Below, one piece after another: positions 41,953-49,455 of a stretch of 64,000 bases of DNA. Numbering within the stretch: position 1 is the stretch's first letter; every line of letters begins with the position of its first letter. The translations under genes were made by a program, and so were the position numbers. The notes under the pieces were generated by a model that was not told the DNA's origin, made no database searches, and saw nothing but the letters and a program-made list of their open reading frames with translations. This DNA is from Nocardia rhizosphaerihabitans (lineage in GTDB: Bacteria > Actinomycetota > Actinomycetes > Mycobacteriales > Mycobacteriaceae), in NCBI RefSeq assembly GCF_014646295.1, contig NZ_BMNE01000005.1, positions 473,743-537,742 on the forward strand, given 5' to 3'.

Positions 41953-43680
41953 TCAGAATTGTCCCGGCTGGTACTGCGGCTGCCCCTGGTACGGCTGCCC
42001 CTGCGGCGGGAACTGCTGTCCCTGCTGCTGACCGTGGTAGCCGAAGTCGTCGGCGACCATGGCGGCCAGCTCGAGAAGCGCGCGCCGCGTCGGCTTGCTG
42101 ACCAGCTCGAGGTCGATCTCGGCGCCCTCGGCCAGGTGATCGTCGAACGGCACGATCTGCACGGCACGGGTGCGGTCGAGGAACAGCTTGCGCAGCTGGT
42201 CGAGGTCGACCGTCGACGCGCCACGCCGCGAGGCGTTCACGACGACGACCGTGCGCTCGACGAGCTTGCTGTAGCCGTGGTGGTCGAGCCAGTCCAGCGT
42301 CGCCGATGCGCTGCGCGCGCCGTCGATCGCGGGGGAGGTGACCAGCACCAGCGAGCTCGCCATGTCGAGGACACCGGACATCGCCGAGTGCATCAGACCG
42401 GTACCGCAGTCGGTGAGGATGATGTTGTAGAACGACTGCAGGATGCCGATCGCCTTGCGGTAATCGGCCTCGCTGAAGGCTTCCGACACGGCCGGATCCT
42501 GCTCGGAGGCAAGCACTTCCAGTCGGCTCGGGGCCTGCGAGGTGTGCGCGCGCACGTCCGAGTACCTGGTGATGTTCTGGTCCTCGAGCAGGTTGCGCAC
42601 CGTCGAACGGGTCTGGCGCGGCACCCGGTGGGCGAGGGTGCCCAGGTCGGGGTTGGCGTCGATGGCGATGACGCGGTCACCACGCTGCGAGGCGAAGGTG
42701 GAACCGAGACCGACCGTGGTGGTGGTCTTGCCGACGCCGCCCTTGAGCGAGAGGATCGCGATCCGGTAGTCGCCACGGACCGGCTGGTTGACCCGCTCGC
42801 CCAGATCGCGGTGGACGATGTCGGCCGCCGACTCACCGGGGTTGATCACACCACCGGAGGCCTTGTGCACGGCTCGCCGCCACCCGCTGCGCGGCGCCTT
42901 GCGGGCGCGCTTGAGCAGGTTCAGGTCGTTGACCGAATGACCGGGCTGACCCGGCGCCGGCACGTGCTGCGGCTGGAACGGCTGATGCTGCTGGGGCGGC
43001 CCGCCCTGCCACTGCTGGCCGGGCGGGGGCACCAGCGGACCCGGCTGGCCCGGCTGGGGCTGGCCCGGCATCTGGCCGGGAGCCATCCCGCCCTGCATCG
43101 GCGGCTGGTACATCGGCGGCGGCGGGGGAGCCCAGCTGTAGATCGGCTCGGACTGCGGGCCCTGCGGCTGCGCGGGCTGCTCCTGACCGGGGAACTGCGG
43201 CTGCTCAGGGGCGCCGGGGTACGGCCCAGGCGCGCCCGGATAGGGCTGCTCGCCGGTCGCGTGCGGTCCGGGGTAGGGCTGCTCGGGTGCGGGCTGACCC
43301 GGCCAGGGCTGCTGCTCGGGAGCGCCGGGACCCGGCTGGCCCGGCCAGGGCTGCTCCGGCGCGTGCACCAGGGGATGCGCGCCACCGCTCTGATACGGCT
43401 CGGGCGCCCCCGGAAACCCGCTCTGGGCAAAGGGACCCGGGGCGAAACCACCGGGGTGGAAGACGGTCTGCTCGGCGAGCCCGACATTCGGCTCGGCGCC
43501 CGCCTCTGCGGGCTGCGGCTCGGCGGCCTCGCTTGCCTGCTCGGGGGCCTTCTCGGCGGGTTCGATGTCGTCGTCGGCCACCGTTTGCACGCCGGCGGGA
43601 CCGGACGCAGCGTCGGCCGTATCTGCCGACGGACTCTGCAGCCAGGGCGGAGAGGTCGGATTATGGTCGTTGTTGGTCAC
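41953..43680 (-). CDS. MinD/ParA-family ATPase with long Pro/Gln-rich N terminus
   Basis: This 575-residue protein has about 260 residues of Pro/Gln/Gly-rich disordered sequence, then a deviant Walker A ATPase: KGGVGKTT at 313-320, followed by AIDANPDLGTLAHRV. The overall plan is that of ESX-associated ATPases (EspI-like) and related MinD-like proteins of mycobacteria and Nocardia. No ESX secretion genes, WXG100 proteins or ParB are in this window, so it is an orphan here. GTG 43680 is preceded by GGGGGAA. A role in polar positioning or secretion is inferred only from family. Confidence 0.85.
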   Translation of the reverse strand: MTNNDHNPTSPPWLQSPSADTADAASGPAGVQTVADDDIEPAEKAPEQASEAAEPQPAEAGAEPNVGLAEQTVFHPGGFAPGPFAQSGFPGAPEPYQSGGAHPLVHAPEQPWPGQPGPGAPEQQPWPGQPAPEQPYPGPHATGEQPYPGAPGPYPGAPEQPQFPGQEQPAQPQGPQSEPIYSWAPPPPPMYQPPMQGGMAPGQMPGQPQPGQPGPLVPPPGQQWQGGPPQQHQPFQPQHVPAPGQPGHSVNDLNLLKRARKAPRSGWRRAVHKASGGVINPGESAADIVHRDLGERVNQPVRGDYRIAILSLKGGVGKTTTTVGLGSTFASQRGDRVIAIDANPDLGTLAHRVPRQTRSTVRNLLEDQNITRYSDVRAHTSQAPSRLEVLASEQDPAVSEAFSEADYRKAIGILQSFYNIILTDCGTGLMHSAMSGVLDMASSLVLVTSPAIDGARSASATLDWLDHHGYSKLVERTVVVVNASRRGASTVDLDQLRKLFLDRTRAVQIVPFDDHLAEGAEIDLELVSKPTRRALLELAAMVADDFGYHGQQQGQQFPPQGQPYQGQPQYQPGQF

Positions 43681-43856
43681 AGTTCCCCCACTTGCTCGCT
43701 GAACGAGCAGGAAGCTCGGCGCTGAATGTGCACTAAAACGCTAGCACGGGGCTAATTTTCGCGCGCCGGGGGCGGCGGACCCGCGGACGGCGATGAACGG
43801 CAATGAGCCCAGCTCAACCAGGGGATTCGCAGCGAAGCCGACCGGTCGGCCCAGGG

Positions 43857-43883
43857 TTGTCCACAGGTCTCGAGTTGTCCACA
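43857..43883. promoter_or_regulatory. two perfect DnaA boxes (TTGTCCACA) in direct repeat
   Basis: TTGTCCACAGG occurs at 43857-43867 and 43875-43885, separated by 7 bp. TTGTCCACA is the actinobacterial DnaA-box consensus. They lie in the 258-bp gap between leuA and the MinD/ParA-like gene, beside the leuA terminator. Confidence 0.55.
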
Positions 43884-43890
43884 GGCCGAT

Positions 43891-43926
43891 AAGGCCGGGC
43901 CCCCACTCCTGTGGAGGCCCGGCCTT
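43891..43926. terminator. strong hairpin terminator after leuA
   Basis: Outer arms of 11 bp (43891-43901 and 43916-43926, AAGGCCGGGCC and its complement) continue as an inner 4-bp stem with a TCCT loop, with one mismatch between them. It starts 12 bp past the leuA stop on the minus strand. Confidence 0.7.
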
Positions 43927-43938
43927 CGTAGCGAGAAA

Positions 43939-45738
43939 CTAGCGAGCCGTGGCGCGGTTGACCGCGGAGACGACCGCGCGCAGCGAAGCGGTGGTGATCG
44001 AGGTGGCGATACCGACACCCCACACGACCTTGTCGCCGATCGCGACCTCGACGTAGGCGGCGGCCTGGGCGTCGTCACCGGCGGACATGGCGTGCTCGCT
44101 GTAGTCGAGCACCCGCACGTCGAAGCCGACGGTCGCGATCGCGTCGACGAAGGCGGCCAGCGGGCCGTTGCCGGAACCGCTGATCTCCTGCTCGACGCCG
44201 TCGACCTTCACGGTCGCCACGATCGAGTCGACGCCGCCGTCGGTCTCGGCCGCGGTCACCGTCTGCTTGATCCGCTCGAGCGGCAGGATCGGGTTCAGGT
44301 ACTCGGTGGCGAAGACGTCCCACATCTCCTTGGGCGTCACCTCGCCGCCCTCACCGTCGGTGATCGCCTGGATCGCCTGCGAGAACTCGATCTGCAGCCT
44401 GCGCGGCAGCACCAGGCCGTGATCGGTCTTCATGATGTAGGCGACGCCGCCCTTGCCGGACTGCGAGTTCACCCGGATGACGGCCTCGTAGGTGCGGCCG
44501 ACGTCCTTCGGGTCGATCGGCAGGTACGGGACCTCCCAGACGATGTCGGCCACGTCGGCGTCCTGCGCGTCGGCGGCGGCCTTCATCGCGTCCAGGCCCT
44601 TGTTGATGGCGTCCTGGTGGCTGCCGGAGAACGCGGTGTAGACCAGGTCGCCGCCGTAGGGGTGACGCTCGGCCACGGCCAGCTGGTTGCAGTACTCGAC
44701 CGTGCGGCGGATCTCGTCGATGTCGGAGAAGTTGATCTGCGGGTCGATGCCGCGGGAGAACATGTTCATGCCCAGGGTCACCAGGCAGACGTTGCCGGTG
44801 CGCTCGCCGTTGCCGAACAGGCAGCCCTCGATGCGGTCGGCGCCTGCCTGGTAGCCCAGCTCCGCGGCGGCCACGGCGGTGCCGCGGTCGTTGTGCGGGT
44901 GCAGCGACAGCACGATGGAATCGCGGCGGGCCAGGTTGCGGTGCATCCACTCGATCGAGTCGGCGTAGACGTTCGGCGTGGCCATCTCGACGGTCGCGGG
45001 CAGGTTGATGATCAGCGGCTTCTCGGGGGTCGGCGCGATGATCTCGGAGACCGCGTCGCAGACCTCACGGGCGTAATCCAGCTCGGTGCCGGTGTAGGAC
45101 TCCGGGCTGTACTCGTAGCGCCACGCGGTGTCGGGGTAGCGCTTCTCGATCTCCAGGCACAGCGCGGCGGCGTCGGTGGCGATCTTCTTCACCGCGTCGC
45201 GCTCGGCGCGGAAAACCACGCGACGCTGCAGGATCGAGGTGGAGTTGTAGAAGTGCACAATCACGTTCGGGGCGCCGTTGCACGCCTCGAAGGTGCGCTC
45301 GATCAGCTCGGGGCGGCACTGGGTCAGCACCTGGATGGTGACGTCGGCGGGGATGGCGCCGTCTTCGATGATCTCGCGGACGAAGTCGAAATCGGTCTGG
45401 CTCGCGGCCGGGAAGCCGACCTCGATCTCCTTGTAACCCATCCGGACCAGCAGGTCGAACATGCGGCGCTTGCGGGCCGGGCTCATCGGGTCGATGAGGG
45501 CCTGGTTGCCGTCGCGCAGGTCGACGGCACACCAGGCGGGCGCGCGGTCGATGATCTTGTCGGGCCAGGTACGGTCGGGCACCGAGATGGGCTCGACCTC
45601 TTCGGCGTAGGGCCGGTACCGGAACGACGGCATCGACGAGTTCTTCTGGTGGTTCCATGCGGGCTGGTCGGCCGGAGCGGGTTTACCGGGGGCCGTAATG
45701 GTGCGCGAAGCGGATACGAATGCGTCAGCCGAGGACAT
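43939..45738 (-). CDS. leuA: 2-isopropylmalate synthase
   Basis: This 599-residue enzyme condenses acetyl-CoA with 2-oxoisovalerate, the first committed step of leucine synthesis. The DRE-TIM barrel shows WCAVDLRDGNQALIDPMSPA with the metal Asp, and the metal HxH in LSLHPHNDRGTAVAAAELGY. A C-terminal regulatory domain (about 480-599) ends with the feedback-site region. The length is that of the actinobacterial type with an extended N terminus. GGAG precedes ATG 45738. A leader peptide and paired stems in the upstream region point to attenuation by leucine supply. Confidence 0.96.
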   Translation of the reverse strand: MSSADAFVSASRTITAPGKPAPADQPAWNHQKNSSMPSFRYRPYAEEVEPISVPDRTWPDKIIDRAPAWCAVDLRDGNQALIDPMSPARKRRMFDLLVRMGYKEIEVGFPAASQTDFDFVREIIEDGAIPADVTIQVLTQCRPELIERTFEACNGAPNVIVHFYNSTSILQRRVVFRAERDAVKKIATDAAALCLEIEKRYPDTAWRYEYSPESYTGTELDYAREVCDAVSEIIAPTPEKPLIINLPATVEMATPNVYADSIEWMHRNLARRDSIVLSLHPHNDRGTAVAAAELGYQAGADRIEGCLFGNGERTGNVCLVTLGMNMFSRGIDPQINFSDIDEIRRTVEYCNQLAVAERHPYGGDLVYTAFSGSHQDAINKGLDAMKAAADAQDADVADIVWEVPYLPIDPKDVGRTYEAVIRVNSQSGKGGVAYIMKTDHGLVLPRRLQIEFSQAIQAITDGEGGEVTPKEMWDVFATEYLNPILPLERIKQTVTAAETDGGVDSIVATVKVDGVEQEISGSGNGPLAAFVDAIATVGFDVRVLDYSEHAMSAGDDAQAAAYVEVAIGDKVVWGVGIATSITTASLRAVVSAVNRATAR

Positions 45739-45785
45739 GCAAGTTTCTCCGTGGGGTGTGGTGGATTCCCTGGTGGGAGCGGGTC

Positions 45786-45841
45786 GACCGGCGCGTTGGA
45801 ACCCCGCGACGGGAGCCGGTCCGTATCAGAACCCGTCGCGG
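45786..45841 (-). promoter_or_regulatory. leuA attenuator: two mutually exclusive stems
   Basis: Stem A pairs 45832-45841 (inside the leader-peptide codons just after the Leu triplets) with 45804-45813, 10 perfect bp. Stem B pairs 45815-45821 with 45786-45792, 7 perfect bp. The arms interleave, so both cannot form fully at once. A ribosome stalled on the Leu codons would cover stem A and allow stem B. No T run is seen, so control could be translational or Rho-dependent. Confidence 0.65.
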
Positions 45842-45867
45842 CGGCCGAGAAGAAGTACCCGCTGCAT
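45826..45867 (-). CDS. leuA leader peptide, 13 residues (MQRVLLLGRRDGF)
   Basis: This short reading frame starts at ATG 45867, 87 bp before leuA, and ends with TGA at 45826. It has three consecutive leucine codons, CTT CTT CTC, which are infrequent in a genome that favours CTG/CTC. The first arm of stem A begins four codons after the last Leu codon, inside the frame. Leader peptides with runs of Leu codons before leuA are known in other actinobacteria. A G-rich stretch (GGGGGATC) immediately precedes the ATG. Confidence 0.65.
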   Translation of the reverse strand: MQRVLLLGRRDGF

Positions 45868-46011
45868 GATCCCCCGAGCTTACCGTGTGCCCCGCCCCGC
45901 CGGTAAGCGGCCTGGGGAAACTGGCCAGTAGCCGGGAGCCGGTACCGTTTCGAGCGAATCGCACGCTTGTACGGGCCATCGCGTCCGACGAGACGTCACA
46001 AAGGAACTCGG

Positions 46012-46782
46012 ATGACCTGGTTACAGCAAGTGGCCATTTTCGCGGCGGGCATCGCCGCGGGTGGCATCAATACGATCGTCGGCTCCGGCACCCTGATCAC
46101 CTTCCCCGCGCTGCTGGCGTTCGGCGTGCCGCCGGTGACGGCGAACGTGTCCAACACGATCGGCCTGGTTCCCGGCTCGATCAGCGGGGTCATCGGCTAC
46201 CGGCGCGAACTGGAAGGGCAGCGGTCGCGACTGCTGCAGCTGGGCACCGCCTCGCTGCTCGGTGGCATCACCGGCGCGATCCTGCTGCTCACCATGCCCG
46301 CCGAGGCCTTCAAGGCGATCGTCCCGGTCCTGATCATCGCCGCGCTGATCCTGGTGGTCGTCCAGCCGCGCCTGGCGGCCTGGGTGAAGGCGCGCAGAGA
46401 AGGCGGGGATACCGCGGCGCCCGCGCACGGCGGGCCGATCCTGCTGGTCGCGGTGTTCGGCACCGGGATCTACGGCGGGTATTTCGGCGCGGCGCAGGGC
46501 GTGCTGCTGCTCGGGCTGCTCGGTGTGTTCGTGCACGAGGACATCCAGCGGCTCAACGCGGTGAAGAACGTGCTGGCGCTGATCGTCAACGCGGTGTCGG
46601 CGGCCATCTTCATCGCCATCGCCGAGGTGAACTGGCAGGCCGTCGCGCTGATCGCGGTCGGCTCGATCATCGGCGGTCAGCTGGGTGCGAAGGTCGGCCG
46701 CAAGCTGTCGCCGAACGTGCTGCGCGCGGTGATCGTCATCGTCGGCACCATCGCCGTTGTCCGCCTGTTGACGGCGGGCTGA
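46012..46782 (+). CDS. TauE/SafE-family sulfite/organosulfonate exporter-like protein
   Basis: This 256-residue membrane protein has about eight hydrophobic helices in two similar halves (FAAGIAAGGINTIVGSGTLI and VFGTGIYGGYFGAAQGVLLL). The GGxxxxxxGSGG-like and YGGYFGAAQG signatures are typical of the family, which carries sulfite, sulfoacetate or related anions. ATG 46012 follows AAGGAACTCGG. It is monocistronic, divergent from leuA. The substrate cannot be read from the sequence. Confidence 0.87.
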   Translation: MTWLQQVAIFAAGIAAGGINTIVGSGTLITFPALLAFGVPPVTANVSNTIGLVPGSISGVIGYRRELEGQRSRLLQLGTASLLGGITGAILLLTMPAEAFKAIVPVLIIAALILVVVQPRLAAWVKARREGGDTAAPAHGGPILLVAVFGTGIYGGYFGAAQGVLLLGLLGVFVHEDIQRLNAVKNVLALIVNAVSAAIFIAIAEVNWQAVALIAVGSIIGGQLGAKVGRKLSPNVLRAVIVIVGTIAVVRLLTAG

Positions 46783-46798
46783 GCAGAGAACGCTCATG

Positions 46799-46813
46799 CG
46801 GCGGCTGCCGCCG
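46799..46813 (+). terminator. short GC palindrome after the TauE/SafE gene
   Basis: CGGCGGC-T-GCCGCCG followed by TTGT lies 17 bp after the stop. It could be a weak terminator. Confidence 0.3.
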
Positions 46814-46843
46814 TTGTGACGACCACCAAAGGCCGCTCACTCG

Positions 46844-46858
46844 AACACCATTGGTGTT
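46844..46858. promoter_or_regulatory. perfect 15-bp palindrome upstream of the GMC oxidase
   Basis: AACACCA-T-TGGTGTT lies 51 bp before the oxidase start. Such a 7-1-7 dyad in front of a possible sterol enzyme suggests a TetR-type operator. It is not the KstR consensus as I know it. Confidence 0.4.
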
Positions 46859-46908
46859 TCACTCGCGGTATCCTGCGCTCGGCCATGCGTGATGAGGGAG
46901 GTGGCCTG

Positions 46909-48525
46909 GTGCACAGACGTGCCTTTTTCAAGGCAGCGGGACTGGCGACGTTTGCCGGTGCCGTGGGGACAACGCTGACGAACCCGGTGGCGACGGCTGA
47001 TCCGCGGGAAGCGATGTTCCAGACCTGGGTGCCGGAGATCTTCGCACCGATCCCGGACGCACCGGCGCATACGCAGGCCATCGTCATCGGCTCCGGTTTC
47101 GGCGCTGCCGTCACCGCGCTGCGGCTGGCCGAGGCCGGGATCGCCAACACCGTGCTCGAGCGCGGCTCACGCTGGCCCAACGACCCGTGGCGCGAGATCT
47201 TCACCGGCGACGACCTGCCCGACGGCCGCGGCTTCTGGCATCGGACCAGCTTCACCGGCGTCACCAAGGTGCCGATGAGTTTCGGTTCGTTCGGCGGCGT
47301 TCTCGACGTCACCGAGTACCCGGGGATCGATGTGTGGCGCGCGGCGGCGGTCGGCGGCGGCTCGGTGATCTTCAGCGGCGCGATGGTGGCGCCCGAGCGC
47401 AAGCTGTTCGACCACGTCTTCGGCGGCGTCGTCGACTACGGCGAGCTCGAGGCCGTCTACTACCCGCGGGTGCGCGAGATGCTGCGCCTGGACCCGATGC
47501 CCGCCGACATCTACAACGCCTCCCCGTTCGCGCACTCGCGCGCCTGGGACGACCAGGTGCGCGCGGCCGGCTACCAGCCGGTGCCCAACGATTCGATCTT
47601 CACCTGGGACGTGCTGCGCAGCGAGCTCGCCGGCACGTCCCGCGCCTCGGCCACCGCCGCCCGCTCCAATCTGGGCAATTCCAACGGCGCCAAGTTCGAC
47701 CTGAACCAGAACTACCTGCGCTACGCCGCCCAGACCGGCAAGTCCCAGGTGTATCCGGGCCACCGGGTCGACAGCATCGCCCAGGAGGCGAGCGGCAAGT
47801 TCGTGGTCACCGTGACGAAACTGGCACCGTCGGGTCATGTCTTCGGCACCCGCACGCTGACCTGCGACCAGCTGTTCCTCGGCGCCGGTTCCATCGGCAC
47901 GTCCGAGCTGCTGGTCCGCGCCCAGGCGACCGGCGCGCTGCCCAACCTCAACGAGCACATCGGCGACGGCTGGGGCACCAACGGTGACGTGGTGCTCGCC
48001 CGGGGCGCCAGCAGCGTGGCAGGCCACGGCCAGGGCGTGCCGAGCGCGAGCCGGATCTTCGATGCCGCCACCGTCCCGCTGACCCTGGAGAACTGGTACA
48101 TCCCCGGCATCCCGTTCGAGACCGGCGCGCTGGCCTCGCTGGGCATGGTGCTCGATTCGACCAGGACCCGCTTCGGTTACCACGCCGCGTCGGGCGGGGT
48201 CGGGCTGAGCTGGCCGACGGCCACCCAGCACGTCGTCGCGAGCGCGGCCCGCGCGGTCGACCACCGGATCGCCGAGCGCGCTGGGGCCATCACCGAATAC
48301 GGCGCGCTCGGCTACGACGCGAATGCCCAGTTCACCGCGCACCCGCTCGGCGGCGCCGTGCTCGGCAAGGCCACCGATGCCTTCGGCCGCGTGCACGGGC
48401 ACCCCGGCCTCTACGTGATGGACGGCGCGGCGATCCCGGGCAGCACCGCGACGGTCAACCCGTCGCTGACGATCACCGCGCTCGCCGAACGCAATATCGC
48501 CGCGATCGTCGCCGACGGCCGCTGA
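46909..48525 (+). CDS. GMC-type cholesterol-oxidase-like flavoenzyme
   Basis: This 538-residue protein has an N-terminal export signal (VHRRAFFKAAGLATFAGAVG) of Tat-like pattern and resembles class I cholesterol oxidases along its whole length. It has FAD motif AIVIGSGFGAAVTALRLAEA, VGGGSVIFSGAMVAPER, a candidate catalytic Glu in TLENWYIPG, and the His in TAHPLGGAVLGKATDAFGRV with the Asn in NPSLTITALAERN. The reaction would be oxidation and isomerisation of 3-beta-hydroxysterols to 3-keto-4-ene steroids. No other sterol genes are adjacent. GTG 46909 is chosen because GGGAGG precedes it; upstream residues do not look like the family. Confidence 0.85.
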   Translation: MHRRAFFKAAGLATFAGAVGTTLTNPVATADPREAMFQTWVPEIFAPIPDAPAHTQAIVIGSGFGAAVTALRLAEAGIANTVLERGSRWPNDPWREIFTGDDLPDGRGFWHRTSFTGVTKVPMSFGSFGGVLDVTEYPGIDVWRAAAVGGGSVIFSGAMVAPERKLFDHVFGGVVDYGELEAVYYPRVREMLRLDPMPADIYNASPFAHSRAWDDQVRAAGYQPVPNDSIFTWDVLRSELAGTSRASATAARSNLGNSNGAKFDLNQNYLRYAAQTGKSQVYPGHRVDSIAQEASGKFVVTVTKLAPSGHVFGTRTLTCDQLFLGAGSIGTSELLVRAQATGALPNLNEHIGDGWGTNGDVVLARGASSVAGHGQGVPSASRIFDAATVPLTLENWYIPGIPFETGALASLGMVLDSTRTRFGYHAASGGVGLSWPTATQHVVASAARAVDHRIAERAGAITEYGALGYDANAQFTAHPLGGAVLGKATDAFGRVHGHPGLYVMDGAAIPGSTATVNPSLTITALAERNIAAIVADGR

Positions 48526-48621
48526 ACACTCGCCGACACCACGGCGCGCGATCCGGCAGGCGCGCGCCGCTCGGGCCGTTACCCTCGGCAGGGGACGATG
48601 GCGTTCGAAGGGAGCACACTG

Positions 48622-49455
48622 GTGGCCTCACCGGGCATCGAGCGGGTCGAGGCACTGCCGGACGTGCGCTCCAAGACTCCGTCGCTACGCACCGATCTGT
48701 TCATGCTGGTCCTGGCGATCATCTCGGTGGTCCTGGTCGTCTGGATCACCTTCTTCCCGGTCTCGGACGCGACCTATCGCGCGATCGTGATCACCGACTG
48801 GACGATCTGCGCGATCTTCCTGATCGAGTTCCTGTGGCGCTGGCGGCGCGCGGGCTGGCCGTGGTCGTTCCCGTTCGTCTACTGGTACGAAGTGCTCGGC
48901 ATGATCCCGGTGACCAGCCCGATCTTCCGTAGCTTCCGGCTGCTGCGGATCGTGGTGATCCTGATCCGGCTCGGCCGGGTCGCCGACCGGGCGCTCGGTG
49001 AGCGGGTCACCGCGTCGATCGTGAACCGGTTCGTCGGCACCATCGTCGACGTCATCAAGCGCCCGATGACCATCGCGATCCTGGACGAGGTCTCCAAGGT
49101 CCTGCGCGCAGGCCACTACACCAAGAACATCGCCGCGGCGCTGGAGGAGAACCACGCCGAGGTCGACCAGATGATCGTCGACCTGATCAAGAACGATCCG
49201 CAGACCGGCAAGCTGCGCTATCTCCCGTTCCACGACGACATCATCCGGCTCGTCGCCGACACCGTGTACCGGATGCTGCGCCAACTGCTCGACGACCCGC
49301 GCACCGACGAACTCGTCGCCGACATGCTGCGGGAGAACCTGGACCAGATCAACGACGCGGTCCGCGCAGGCGTGCGGGTACCGCCGTCGCACCGGGGGGC
49401 GACGCCCGCCGAGCACAGCGTGCGCCACCACCTCGGTCAGATCAAGCGTGCCTGA
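48622..49455 (+). CDS. poreless voltage-sensor-like membrane protein (ion transporter family)
   Basis: This 277-residue protein has four predicted helices: about 25-45, 53-74 (acidic residue in FLIEFLWRW), 82-98 and a basic S4-like helix at 103-124 with R103, R106, R109, R116 and R119 in RSFRLLRIVVILIRLGR. That is the S1-S4 arrangement of a voltage sensor. No S5-P-S6 pore or selectivity filter follows; about 150 residues of soluble, probably helical sequence come next. It may be a proton channel-like or signalling VSD. GTG 48622 follows AAGGGAG; ATG 48598 is possible. Confidence 0.7.
   Translation: MASPGIERVEALPDVRSKTPSLRTDLFMLVLAIISVVLVVWITFFPVSDATYRAIVITDWTICAIFLIEFLWRWRRAGWPWSFPFVYWYEVLGMIPVTSPIFRSFRLLRIVVILIRLGRVADRALGERVTASIVNRFVGTIVDVIKRPMTIAILDEVSKVLRAGHYTKNIAAALEENHAEVDQMIVDLIKNDPQTGKLRYLPFHDDIIRLVADTVYRMLRQLLDDPRTDELVADMLRENLDQINDAVRAGVRVPPSHRGATPAEHSVRHHLGQIKRA

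Noticed and set aside
41953..43680. Part of an ESX/type VII secretion locus
   Set aside because: No EccC, EccD, WXG100 or PE/PPE-like genes within the window.
43857..43885. DnaA boxes as the chromosomal origin
   Set aside because: Only two boxes, no dnaA/dnaN genes and no AT-rich unwinding region; oriC should be elsewhere.
45725..45979. An 84-residue gene upstream of leuA on the minus strand
   Set aside because: Low-complexity Arg/Ser/Thr-rich translation; the region is better explained by the leader peptide and attenuator stems.
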